Positions 1-8,129 of a stretch of DNA of 64,000 nt are shown here, piece after piece. A program made the translations under genes and the position numbers. The notes beneath the pieces are model-generated. The model saw only the letters and a program-made list of their open reading frames with translations, searched no databases and was not told where the DNA came from. The DNA is taken from positions 186,001 through 250,000 of the forward strand of contig CAVYVO010000003.1 of NCBI GenBank assembly GCA_963771985.1. Direction: 5' to 3'. This DNA is from Trebonia sp963771985. Lineage in GTDB: Bacteria > Actinomycetota > Actinomycetes > Streptosporangiales > Streptosporangiaceae. Position 1 is the first letter of the stretch. Each line of letters opens with the position of its first letter.

Positions 1-2
1 AC

Positions 3-68
3 GCGGCCGAGTACTTCCGGCTGCCCCGCGAGCGCACCGTCATCATGGGCTCCCGCATCGAACTCTGA
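3..68 (+). CDS. C-terminal tail of a Kup-type potassium uptake protein (partial)
   Basis: Only the last 21 codons are inside the window; they read AAEYFRLPRERTVIMGSRIEL and stop at TGA. The pattern of an FxLPxxRxVxxGxxxEL ending is typical of the cytoplasmic C-terminus of KUP/HAK potassium permeases, which end shortly after such a motif. The identification rests on this short tail alone, so another protein with a similar ending is possible. It is followed by about 680 bases without a clear gene. Confidence 0.4.
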   Translation, partial: AAEYFRLPRERTVIMGSRIEL

Positions 69-247
69 AACGCTCGTCCCGCCCGGGCTTGCAGTGTGCC
101 GATCGCGCAATCAGTGGGCACACTCTTGCGGGGTCGATTGCCCCGCGGGCTGATCCACGAGGGACACGCTTACAGCCAGGCAATGGATACCCTGCCGGGG
201 TATCTGATCATGGCGAGTTCATGATCACGGAGATATTTGCGCATTAT

Positions 248-284
248 AGGATAAAAAGCCTTCGGCAGGATAAAAGCCTTCGCG
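248..284. repeat. Short tandem duplication, AT-rich
   Basis: Two adjacent copies of about 18 bases, aggataaaaagccttcggc followed by aggataaaagccttcgcg, differ by one A and a terminal swap. The composition is much more AT-rich than the surroundings. It lies in non-coding DNA and could be a slipped duplication or a pair of binding sites. Confidence 0.7.
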
Positions 285-616
285 ATCATGGCGGTACGGC
301 TGGGACTATCTATACGTTAAATCCAGAAATTTCCTAATTTGATACCCCTAGCGCCCGCCGTCACCGGCCGGGCCAGCGCGGGACTCCGGGCGCTTACCGG
401 GATGGACGGGATGGAAAGGCCCGGGGTCTCGCCGGCGACGGCGGCTGGCGGCCGAAGGCGAGGCTGGTCTGGCCGCCGGGCCGCTGTGAACTGGCGCACG
501 GCGAACGTGATCAGCCAGGCAAAGACCCCGGATCTTCAATTCCTGTAAGTCTCCGCTGAGTGTCTGTTGCCTGTGGGAGCCTTGCGTAAAGCTGCGAAAA
601 GGGGCCACTTCGAAAC

Positions 617-634
617 ATCCGTCAATTGACGGAT
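617..634. promoter_or_regulatory. Perfect 18-bp palindrome, candidate operator
   Basis: ATCCGTCAATTGACGGAT is fully self-complementary. Weaker outer symmetry (cacttcga before it, tcgaagcgaagtg after it) extends the dyad. It sits about 110 bases upstream of the MFS transporter start, where an operator for a dimeric repressor of the efflux gene would be expected. The cognate regulator is not identifiable. Confidence 0.55.
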
Positions 635-745
635 ATCGAAGCGAAGTGCCCAAGCGTCGCGGCGATTTCTGCCACTATGGCGCCCATTGACCGGTTGGAC
701 TGCTTGCGTGGATCCTCACGCGTCCGCCGGAATGAGGGGGTCGGC

Positions 746-2086
746 GTGACTAGCTTCCCGGTGCGGCGGGCAGCGTTCCGCGATGTGTTCGCGATCGGCG
801 AGTTCCGGGCCCTGTGGGCCTCTCAGAACCCTGTCGGAGGTGGGGGACCGGCTCGCGCTCGTCGCGCTTACCCTGCTGGTCTACGACCGGACCCATTCAC
901 CGCTGCTGTCCGCGGTGGCCTACTCGGCGGGTTACGTGCCGTGGGTGATCGGCGGCCTGGCCCTGTGCGGCCTCGGCGACCGACTGCCGCGCCGGGAGCT
1001 GATGGTCGTCTGTGACCTGATCCGGGCGCTCCTGGTCGGCGTCATGCTCGTGCCCGGGATCCCGGTGGCCGGCCTGGTCGGCCTGCTGTACGCGACCTCG
1101 ATGGCGCAGGCGCCGTTCGAGGCGGCCAGGTCCGCGATCCTGCCCGACATCCTGCGGGGCGAACGCTACGCGCTGGGCGCGGCGATCATGCAGACCAGTT
1201 TCCGGCTGGCGTTCGTGGCCGGAGCCGCGGCCGGGGGGATCACGGTCGCCTTCTTCGGCGCGCGGCCGGCCCTCGGCATCGACGCCGCCACGTTCGTCGC
1301 TTCGGCGCTGCTGGTCCGGTTCGGGACCAGGGGCCGGCGGCGGCCAGGCGCGGCCCGCACGCGCTGAAGCCGAACGCGCTGACACAGCTCGGCGAAGGAG
1401 CACGCCTGGTCCTCGGCGACAAGGCGATCCGCACGCTGATGATGCTGGGCTGGCTGATCGCGCTCTACTCGATCCCCGAGGGCATCGCCGCGCCGTATGC
1501 CGCGGCCCTGCGCGGCGGCCCGGCGGTCGCCGGGCTGGTGATCGCTTCCGGGCAGGTCGGCGCCGTCCTGGCCACCCCGGTCTTCGCCAAGACCGTCGGC
1601 CCGCTGACCCGGCTGCGCTGGATGGGCCCGATGGCCGTGTGCACCTGTGCCGTGCTGCTGCTGACCGTCTTCCGCCCGGGCCTTACCGTGTCGCTGGCGA
1701 TCTTCGCGCTGTCGGGTACGTTCGCCATCTATCAGATCGCCGCGAACACCGCGTTCGTCGAATGGGTGCCGGACAGGCGCCGCGCCCAGGCGTTCGGCCT
1801 GGCCAACATCGGCGTGGTCGTCGGGCAGGGCGCGGCCCTCATGCTGGCCAGCGCCGCCGCCGAGGTGATGCCCCCCGCAACGGTGATCGCGCTGGGCGGC
1901 GGCCTGGGCGCCGTCACGGCCTGCTATCTCGCGCTGCGCTGGCGGCACATACCGCCCGCCGTCGGCCGTCACACCGCGCGCCACCTGCGCGGCCCGGCCC
2001 GCAGCCGCAGCCGGGCGGCGCGCACCGGCCCCGAGCCCTGCCACGTCACGCCGCTGAACGCCGTCGCCACGGAAAAGGCCGCTTAG
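746..2086 (+). pseudogene. MFS transporter, interrupted by two frameshifts
   Basis: Joining three reading frames gives one major facilitator protein of about 446 residues. It starts at GTG 746 (VTSFPVRRAAFRDVF), with the typical N-terminal FRALWASQTLSEVGDRLALVAL signature of actinobacterial MFS efflux proteins. The first break is near 829, where one extra A in cagaaccctg moves the frame after WASQ. The second is near 1322 and moves it back before LTQLGEGARLVLGDKAIRTL. Twelve hydrophobic segments can be traced across the pieces. Substrate unknown. The compensating shifts may be sequencing errors rather than decay. Confidence 0.75.
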
Positions 2087-2150
2087 CGCCTACTTGCTAG
2101 CAGGAGCCGCTAGCGACACGATTGCGATTGGGACGGGCAAGTCGCCCTGA

Positions 2151-2190
2151 CATGCACCAAGCGGCATGCACCAAGCGGCATGCACCAAGC
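2151..2190 (+). repeat. Three tandem copies of a 14-bp unit
   Basis: The unit catgcaccaagcgg is repeated at 2151, 2165 and 2179, the last copy being cut short. It lies directly upstream of the FHA-ABC gene, between the MFS gene and its GTA-rich leader. It may act as a regulatory array or may simply be slippage-prone DNA. Confidence 0.8.
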
Positions 2191-2212
2191 GCGGTCGACC
2201 GGGGGGTAGCAG

Positions 2213-4600
2213 ATGACGGCCGAGGACGTGGTTTCCCCGAGTGGCGAGCCTGGCGCGGCCGCGCCTCTCGTGGTGCGCGCGCAGGGCACGACGAAGACCC
2301 TGCAGCCGGGACCGGCCTACTGGATCGGCCGCGACCCGGCGTCGGACATCGTGGTCGAAGAGCCGCTCGTCTCCTGGCGGCACGCGACCTTGACGGCGGC
2401 CGGCGAGCAGTGGCTGCTTGAGGACGCCGGGAGCACCAACGGGACGTTCGCGGGCAAGGAGCGGGTGCGGCGGGTCCAGATCACGGATTCGTGCCAGCTC
2501 CGGCTCGGCCACCCGGACGCCGGCCCGGTCGTTTCCTGCACGGTCACGGCGCCGGACACGCCGCGCGCCCCGGCCGGCGAGGACGGCGCCGTCCGCTCGC
2601 CGACGGCGCTGTGGACGGCGGCCGTGCGGGCGCCCACCGGCGTCATGCGGCTGCCCGCCAAGGTGCTGCGCATCGGCCGCGCCGACGACAACGAGGTCGT
2701 GGTGCCTGACCTGCGCGTCTCCCGCTATCACGCCGAATTGCGCAGGTCGCCCGGCGGCGCCTTCGAGATCACGGACCTGGGCAGCCACAACGGCACGTTC
2801 GTCAACGGCCAGCAGGTCGACAGCGCCGTGGTCACGGAGGCCGACGTCATCGGCGTCGGCCCGGCCACCTTCCGCCTCGCCGGCGACGAGCTGCAGGAGT
2901 GGGACGACACCGGCGACGCCTCCCTCGACGCGCAGGGGCTCACCGTCACCCTCTCCAGCGGCAAGGTGCTGCTGGACGACGTCAGCTTCCCGCTGCCCGA
3001 GCGCTGCCTGCTCGGCGTCATCGGGCCGAGCGGCGCCGGCAAGTCGACCCTGCTCGGCGCGCTGACCGGGATACGGCCGGCCACCGCGGGCACGGTCCTG
3101 TACGACGGCCGCGACCTGTACGCCAACTACGCGGAGCTGCGGCACCGGATCGGCCTGGTGCCCCAGGACAACATCCTGCACGCGCAGCTGTCCGCGCGGC
3201 GCGCGCTCGGGTACGCGGCCGAACTGCGGTTCCCGCGGGACACCAGCGCCGGCGAGCGGGCCCGCCGGATCGACGAGGTGCTGACCGAGCTGTCGCTCGC
3301 CAAGCACGCGCAGACGCGGACGTCCTCGCTGTCCGGCGGCCAGCAAAAGCGCGTCAACGTCGCGCTCGAGCTGCTCACGAAGCCGTCGCTGCTGTTCCTC
3401 GACGAGCCCACCTCCGGCCTGGACCCCGGCCTAGACAAGTCTGTGATGGAGATGATGTCCGGCCTGGCCAAGGACGGCCGGACGGTCATCGTGGTGACGC
3501 ACAGCGTCGCGAACCTCGGCATCTGCGACCGGCTGCTCGTCCTGGTGCCCGGCGGCAAGATCGCCTACTTCGGGTCCCCGGCCGACGGGCTGCGCCACTT
3601 CGGCCGCAGCGGCTGGGCGGAGGTCTTCCAGGCGTTCGAGGCCGAGCCGGACCGGGACTGGGCGGGGGAATACCGGATTTCTGTGTATTATACCCGGTAT
3701 ACTACCGGGTCGCGGCCGCCGGCCGCCCCGGGCCCGGCCGTGGCGGACCGGCCGCAGGCGCCGCCGCCCCCGGCGTCCGCCAACCGCCTGGCCCAGCTGT
3801 CCACCCTGATCAGGCGGTACCTGGCGGTCATCACCTCGGACCGCAACTACGTGGCCGTGATCGCGCTGCTGCCCATCATCCTGGGCGGCCTCATCCGGGG
3901 CATCCCCGACGCGGAGGGACTGACGGGGACGAACAACACCCTGGCCATCCAGCTGCTGATGATCCTGGTGATGAGCGCGTGCCTCATCGGCATCGCCAAC
4001 GCGGTCAGGGAGCTGGTCAAGGAACGCCCGATCTACACCAGGGAGCGCGCGGCCGGCCTGTCCCCGGGCTCTTACCTGGCCTCCAAACTGATCGTCCTCG
4101 GCCTCATCAGCGCCGTGCAGGCCGTCGTCCTCGTCGCGATCGGCCTGGCCGGGCGCCGGCTGCCGAAGCAGGGGATCATCCTGACCAGCGCGCCGCTCGT
4201 CGAGATCATGCTCGCCATGGCCCTGCTGGCGATCGCGTCGATGACGATCGGCCTGCTGATCTCCGCCGTCGTCAACTCCTCCGACAAGACGATGCCGCTG
4301 CTCGTGGTCGCGGTCCTCGTCGAGGTGGTGCTCAGCGGCGGGATCATCCGGCTCAACAACATGGCCGGCCTGGAGCAGCTCGCCTGGCTCTCGCCGTCCC
4401 GGTGGGGCTTCGCCGCGGCCGCGGCAACAGTCGACCTGAACAAGGTCACCCCGCCGCCCCCGGGCACCCCGCCCGATCCGCTCTGGAACCACACCCCCCA
4501 CGTGTGGTTCCTCGACATGGGCATGCTGCTGGTGCTCACCGTCGTGTTCGCGTCCATCACCTGGTGGCGGTTGCGTCAGGCTTCCCCTGGCCGCCGCTAG
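2213..4600 (+). CDS. FHA-FHA-ABC transporter fusion (Rv1747-like exporter)
   Basis: A 795-residue protein with two forkhead-associated domains, an ABC ATPase and an ABC-2 type membrane domain on one chain, the layout of mycobacterial Rv1747. FHA1 lies at about residues 20-100 (GRDPASDI, SWRHA, STNGTF) and FHA2 at about 140-220 (IGRADDNEV, SRYHAE, GSHNGTF). The ATPase at about 240-480 has Walker A GPSGAGKST, signature LSGGQQKR and Walker B LLFLDEPTSGLD. Six membrane segments fill residues 535-790. FHA domains bind phosphothreonine, so control by a Ser/Thr kinase is likely, as known for Rv1747; no kinase is nearby. The linker near residue 495 is unusually AT-rich. Confidence 0.9.
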   Translation: MTAEDVVSPSGEPGAAAPLVVRAQGTTKTLQPGPAYWIGRDPASDIVVEEPLVSWRHATLTAAGEQWLLEDAGSTNGTFAGKERVRRVQITDSCQLRLGHPDAGPVVSCTVTAPDTPRAPAGEDGAVRSPTALWTAAVRAPTGVMRLPAKVLRIGRADDNEVVVPDLRVSRYHAELRRSPGGAFEITDLGSHNGTFVNGQQVDSAVVTEADVIGVGPATFRLAGDELQEWDDTGDASLDAQGLTVTLSSGKVLLDDVSFPLPERCLLGVIGPSGAGKSTLLGALTGIRPATAGTVLYDGRDLYANYAELRHRIGLVPQDNILHAQLSARRALGYAAELRFPRDTSAGERARRIDEVLTELSLAKHAQTRTSSLSGGQQKRVNVALELLTKPSLLFLDEPTSGLDPGLDKSVMEMMSGLAKDGRTVIVVTHSVANLGICDRLLVLVPGGKIAYFGSPADGLRHFGRSGWAEVFQAFEAEPDRDWAGEYRISVYYTRYTTGSRPPAAPGPAVADRPQAPPPPASANRLAQLSTLIRRYLAVITSDRNYVAVIALLPIILGGLIRGIPDAEGLTGTNNTLAIQLLMILVMSACLIGIANAVRELVKERPIYTRERAAGLSPGSYLASKLIVLGLISAVQAVVLVAIGLAGRRLPKQGIILTSAPLVEIMLAMALLAIASMTIGLLISAVVNSSDKTMPLLVVAVLVEVVLSGGIIRLNNMAGLEQLAWLSPSRWGFAAAAATVDLNKVTPPPPGTPPDPLWNHTPHVWFLDMGMLLVLTVVFASITWWRLRQASPGRR
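3692..3710. repeat. Inverted repeat inside the FHA-ABC gene
   Basis: ACCCGGTA TAC TACCGGGT forms a perfect 8-bp stem with a 3-base loop. It is embedded in a 40-base AT-rich patch (3669-3710) inside a gene that is otherwise very GC-rich, at the linker between ATPase and membrane domains. It could be a small insertion that kept the frame, or an intragenic protein-binding site. Confidence 0.7.
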
Positions 4601-4612
4601 CCGTCCCCTTTT

Positions 4613-5477
4613 TTATCCCGAACGGAAGCGGCATCCTCCCAGCCCGATACGCATCCCCTCCGCGGCCACGGTGACCGGGACCGGCGCGCCGGCGAACCGG
4701 CGGGCCACCTGGTCGAGCTCGGTGTCGGTCCGGGACGGCTTGTGATGGAACAGCACCACCCGGCGCGCGGCCGCGCGGAGCGCGAGACCGAGGGCGTATT
4801 CCGCCGCCGCGTGGCCGAACGCCGCCTCGGCGGGCACCTCCTCGGCCAGCAGTTGCGCATCGTGGATGAGCACGTCCGCGTCCCGCGCGAGCGCGAGGGC
4901 GTCAGGGTGGTACTCGCCGAGCCCGTCCGGTCCCGGGCCGAACGCGGTGGGGCAGTGGTCGGTGATGTAGGCGAGCGCGCCGCCGCCGTCGCTCACCCGG
5001 TAGCCGAGCGTCCGGCCCGCCTTGTGCGGGATCTCCCGGGCCTCGATGCTGAACCCCTCGGCCTTGTGCTCGCCCGGCGAGATCATCCCGAACGTCCAGT
5101 CGCCGCGCAGCTCCCGCGGCGGTATCGGGAAGAACGGGGGCGACATCACCCGGGCGAGCACCCGCTCGGCGCTCGCGCCGCCGCCCTGGCCGGGCAGCAG
5201 CAGGGTCACCCGGGCGTCGTCGCGGTCGCCCGCGCCGAAGAAGGGCAGGCCGAGGCAGTGGTCCCAGTGCAGGTGGGTGAGCAGCAGCGTGCCGGCGAAC
5301 GGCCGGCCGCCCAGTAGCGGCGTGACGTTGGCCAGGCCGGTGCCCGCGTCCAGGATCAGCGCCGGCGGCCCGCCGTAGCGGGCGACCGCCACGCAGGAGG
5401 TGTTCCCGCCGTAGCGGGCGAACCGCGCGCCGGGCGCCGGCGTTCGACCCGCGGACTCCGCAGAACGTGATCAGCAC
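4613..5477 (-). CDS. MBL-fold metallo-hydrolase, phosphodiesterase-like (frameshifted near start)
   Basis: Metallo-beta-lactamase-fold hydrolase with the metal ligands HLHWDH and later DH and HH motifs (ITDHCPT, HDAQLL, LFHHKP). The uninterrupted frame begins at 5392 (MAVARYGG), but the family N-terminus VLITFCGVRGS-TPAPGARFARYGGNTSC is readable from GTG 5477. An extra A near 5441-5449 separates the two. Proteins with this GVRGSTP start are related to cyclic-nucleotide and PhnP-type phosphodiesterases. Its GTG overlaps the stop of the upstream cyclic-nucleotide-binding gene (GTGCTGA), so the two are probably translated together. Convergent with the FHA-ABC gene, 12 bases apart. Substrate inferred, not proven. 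Confidence 0.75.
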
Positions 5478-6493
5478 CCCGGGTCTTCGCGCCGGTGACC
5501 GGCGGACAGCTCCACGAGGGCGGACTGGTCGAGCAGCGCGCCGTCGACCGCCGCGACCTTGCAGGGCGTGACGGCCACCAGGCTGGCGGTGCGGAGGCCG
5601 CCTTCCAGGCTGGCCCGCTCGCCGAGCATCGCGCCGGGCCCGTAGTCGGCCAGCGGCTCGCCGTCGCGCTCGACCCGGACCACGCCGTCCAGGACCAGGT
5701 AGACGTCCGTTCCTGGCCGCCCCTGCCGGACCAGGACCGCGCCCGCCTGCACGCGCGTGATCGCGGGCTTGCCCGCACCGTGCATCAGCTGCACCGACAG
5801 CGACCTTTCGAGCGCGGACTCGACCGCCACAACGAGGGCCGGGGAGTCCTCGTCGCCCCACGGGGTGTGCAGTCCGAACGAGGTGCGGGTCCACTCCCTG
5901 AAGTCGGTCAGGCCGGACTTGCGCGCCAGCGCGCCCGCGCCGTCGTAGATCCAGTGCCGCGGGAACCTGCTCGCGCCGGGCACCCCGATGTCCGCGCGGC
6001 CGTCGGCGTGCAGGGTCAGTGTGAGCGTCGTCCACACGGTGGGCGCTTGCCACTGGATGTAGGGCGGGTGCGCCACGCGCCGTGGCATCGGCACCCCGGT
6101 CCGGCCGCCGACGGTCTGGGCGAACCGCACCCAGCCGTCGCCGTGCTCAGGTTCCCGGCGCAGGTCAGGGAGCTGGGCGGCCTGGAACGTCCGGTGGACG
6201 ACGGCGAGGCTGACGGCGGTCGTGCCCATCTGACAGCCGCTGCCGTCGGCGTAGCCCGCGCCGGTGATCCGGCCGGCGGTGTCGGTCTCGATCCAGGCCC
6301 GCAGCACGTTGGCGAAGCGGAACCGGTCGGCGTCCCGCAGCGCCTCCAGGCACTGCTCGCCGGCGTCGGCCAGCGTGCCGGGCGGCGGATCGTCGTAGTG
6401 GCCGATTCCGCTGTCGAAGGCGGCTCGGGCGCTTCCGGTGACCGCCTCGGACGGGATCCACGACAGTGAGGTAACAGTGCTTTCGTATCGCAT
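5471..6493 (-). CDS. Cyclic-nucleotide-binding domain protein
   Basis: 340 residues. The C-terminal part, about residues 235-330, is a cNMP-binding (Crp-like) beta-barrel. It begins ITRVQAGAVLVRQGRPGTDVYLV and contains the phosphate-binding cassette LGERASLEGGLRTASL, with the Gly-Glu and Arg-Thr-Ala residues that normally contact the cyclic phosphate. There is no C-terminal HTH, so it is not a Crp-type transcription factor. The first 230 residues match no family I recognise. It is first in a two-gene unit with the MBL hydrolase and divergent from a response regulator. A role as cAMP/cGMP sensor is inference. Confidence 0.8.
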   Translation of the reverse strand: MRYESTVTSLSWIPSEAVTGSARAAFDSGIGHYDDPPPGTLADAGEQCLEALRDADRFRFANVLRAWIETDTAGRITGAGYADGSGCQMGTTAVSLAVVHRTFQAAQLPDLRREPEHGDGWVRFAQTVGGRTGVPMPRRVAHPPYIQWQAPTVWTTLTLTLHADGRADIGVPGASRFPRHWIYDGAGALARKSGLTDFREWTRTSFGLHTPWGDEDSPALVVAVESALERSLSVQLMHGAGKPAITRVQAGAVLVRQGRPGTDVYLVLDGVVRVERDGEPLADYGPGAMLGERASLEGGLRTASLVAVTPCKVAAVDGALLDQSALVELSAGHRREDPGC

Positions 6494-6552
6494 GCCACGA
6501 CCGTAGGTTCGCCGCCCGGTGCCCGCGAGGGTGCTGCCGCGCGCGCTTTAGT

Positions 6553-6563
6553 GTGCTTAGCAC
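6553..6563. promoter_or_regulatory. Palindrome GTGCTTAGCAC in a divergent promoter
   Basis: A perfect 11-base palindrome in the gap between the cyclic-nucleotide-binding gene (minus) and the response regulator (plus). Its position argues for starting the regulator at ATG 6577 rather than at the GTG that lies inside this site. It is a candidate self-regulation site. Confidence 0.4.
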
Positions 6564-6576
6564 TACCGTGTTCGGT

Positions 6577-7251
6577 ATGGACGTGGTCAGGGTGGCACTG
6601 GCCGAGGACAATGTTCTCCTGCGCGAGGGAATGTCGCGCCTGGTCGCCGCCAACAAGGACTTCGAGCTCGTCGGCGTGGCCTCCGACCTGCCGCAGCTGC
6701 TCGCCCTCGTCGCCAGCCGCGAGCCGGACGTGGTCGTCACCGACATCCGGATGCCGCCGACCGGCACCGACGAGGGCATCCAGGCCGCCAGCTGGCTCCG
6801 GGAGCACTACCCGGACACCGGCGTGGTGGTGCTGAGCCAGTACGTGGCGCCCAAGTACGCGGTGGCGCTCCTCGAGCACGGCTCGGCGGGCCGGGCCTAC
6901 CTGCTCAAGGAGCGGGTGGGCAGCGTCGAGGAGCTCGCCCGGGCCATCCGCACGGTCGCCGAGGGCGGCTCGGTCATCGACCACATGGTGGTCGACGAAC
7001 TGGTCCGCGCCCGCTCGCAGGAGCGTTCCTCGGGGCTGTCGCTGCTGACCGCGCGGGAGTCGCAGATCCTCGCCGAGATGGCGCAGGGCAAGAGCAACTC
7101 GGCGATCGCCGCCGCGCTGTTCGTCACCGAGCGCGCGGTGGAGAAGCACACGAACTCGATCTTCGCCAAGCTCGGCCTGTCGGAGGAAAAGGACGTCAAC
7201 CGCCGGGTGAAGGCGGTGTTGCTCTACCTCAGCCACATGGAACCGGCGTGA
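6577..7251 (+). CDS. NarL/LuxR-family response regulator
   Basis: 224 residues from ATG 6577 (MDVVRVALAEDN); an in-frame GTG exists at 6553. The receiver domain fills about residues 5-120, with the acidic pair in LAEDN, the phospho-acceptor Asp in VVVTDIRMPP and the Lys in YLLKERV. The LuxR-type HTH at about 150-215 reads LTARESQILAEMAQGKSNSAIA and ERAVEKHTNSIFAKLGL. No kinase is adjacent in the same unit; the nearest histidine kinase is encoded at 8130-10234 on the other strand. Probably binds DNA as a phosphorylated dimer. Targets are unknown. Confidence 0.9.
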   Translation: MDVVRVALAEDNVLLREGMSRLVAANKDFELVGVASDLPQLLALVASREPDVVVTDIRMPPTGTDEGIQAASWLREHYPDTGVVVLSQYVAPKYAVALLEHGSAGRAYLLKERVGSVEELARAIRTVAEGGSVIDHMVVDELVRARSQERSSGLSLLTARESQILAEMAQGKSNSAIAAALFVTERAVEKHTNSIFAKLGLSEEKDVNRRVKAVLLYLSHMEPA

Positions 7252-7327
7252 CCAGTGGGGCTGGCTACACCCGCACCCGGATGTCACCACCCGTGGCAAC
7301 CGCGCGGCATCGTGCCAGGCTGATCGT

Positions 7328-7720
7328 GTGAGCAGTCCCCGGTCCGTGCTCGTGGTCGACGACCAGGCCCCGTTCCGCCTGGCCGCCCGCGCGGTGCTGC
7401 GCAGGCTCGAGGGCTTCGAGTTCGCCGGCGAGGCGTCCAGCGGCCCGGAGGCGATCGAGCTCGTCGCGTCGCTGCATCCGGCCCTGGTGCTGATGGACAT
7501 CAACATGCCCGAGATGAACGGGATCGAGGCGACCAGACGGATCGTCTCCGCCTACCCCGAGGTCGCGGTCATCCTGTGCTCGACGCACGACCCCAAGGAC
7601 CTGCCCGCCGAAGCGGCCGCCAGCGGCGCCATCGCCTACGTCAGCAAAGAGCACCTGGCCGCCGATACGATCCGCGACCTATGGAACGGCAGAGACACCG
7701 GCCGATTCATCTCCCGCTAG
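7328..7720 (+). CDS. Single-domain response regulator receiver
   Basis: 130 residues, all receiver domain: VLVVDDQAPFR at the start, phospho-acceptor in LVLMDINMPEMNG, then switch Thr/Ser (LCSTHD) and Lys (YVSKEH). Start GTG 7328 gives the conserved first strand directly. No output domain follows, so it may act as a phosphate shuttle or by protein contact. It is 76 bases downstream of the LuxR-type regulator and convergent with the histidine kinase gene. Confidence 0.88.
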   Translation: MSSPRSVLVVDDQAPFRLAARAVLRRLEGFEFAGEASSGPEAIELVASLHPALVLMDINMPEMNGIEATRRIVSAYPEVAVILCSTHDPKDLPAEAAASGAIAYVSKEHLAADTIRDLWNGRDTGRFISR

Positions 7721-7780
7721 GAGCCTCCCACCCGGCGCCTCACCCGCCGCCCGCCCCGCGCGACCGCTGCCCTCCGCGCA

Positions 7781-7800
7781 GGTCGATTGCGCAGTCGACC
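7781..7800. repeat. Copy of the dispersed palindrome family
   Basis: ggtcgattgcgcagtcgacc, one base away from perfect symmetry with the consensus GGTCGATTGCGCAATCGACC. It is followed by acgctaggg, matching the ctag-containing spacer seen beside other copies in this window. Confidence 0.75.
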
Positions 7801-7936
7801 ACGCTAGGGCAACGTTCCGGAACAAGGTGATTCTCCGGCGTGCCGGGTGCCCGTGATGTGGTTCACTGGCCCTCCGCGGCCGGTTCCCGGCCAGGGGTGC
7901 CCGGAATGCGGCTTTTGTGCGTGCGGCCTGCCGTTC

Positions 7937-7978
7937 TGATTGCGATTTCCGGTGCCATGGCGCGGGAAATCGCAATCA
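7937..7978. repeat. Long hairpin with 14-bp arms
   Basis: Left arm tgattgcgatttcc (7937-7950) and right arm ggaaatcgcaatca (7965-7978) are perfectly complementary. The 14-base loop contains gccatggc, itself a palindrome. The arms share the core attgcg with the dispersed palindrome family but are otherwise different. It could be an RNA hairpin or a binding site. Confidence 0.7.
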
Positions 7979-8093
7979 AAGCCTGGCGGATGCCGTGGAA
8001 CGGAGCTTCGCGTAACGGGAGATGAGGGTGTGAAACGGGCGGTGCGCCCGACACGCCGCAAACTCAGGTTGTTCCGGTGTGTTGCCTAGAGCA

Positions 8094-8113
8094 GGCCGAT
8101 CGCGCAATCGAGC
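8094..8113. repeat. Copy of the dispersed palindrome family
   Basis: ggccgatcgcgcaatcgagc, a diverged copy in reverse orientation, preceded by gttgcctagagca. On the complementary strand this reads palindrome, then tgctctagg, then caac, the same order as the copy at 55120-55165. Confidence 0.6.
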
Positions 8114-8129
8114 GGCGAGGGGCGGGGGG

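Larger units (their letters stand above)
69..745. other. Intergenic region with short repeats
   Basis: No convincing gene is visible; the open frames here have no recognisable motif. The stretch holds a degenerate copy of the window-wide palindrome (gatcgcgcaatca near 100-112), an AT-rich tandem duplication of aggataaaagccttcg-like sequence at 248-284, and a perfect 18-bp palindrome at 617-634 close to the MFS gene. Confidence 0.6.
7721..8129. other. Convergent intergenic region with three inverted repeats
   Basis: No gene is evident. The region holds two copies of the window-wide palindrome (7781-7800 and 8094-8113) and a separate hairpin at 7937-7978. Short open frames here show no motif. 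Since the flanking genes converge, the hairpins could serve as terminators, but none is followed by a T run. Confidence 0.6.

Noticed and set aside
2090..3346. Long minus-strand frame opposite the FHA-ABC gene
   Set aside because: Composition is that of a GC-rich shadow, with no motifs, and the plus strand has two FHA domains and an ABC ATPase.
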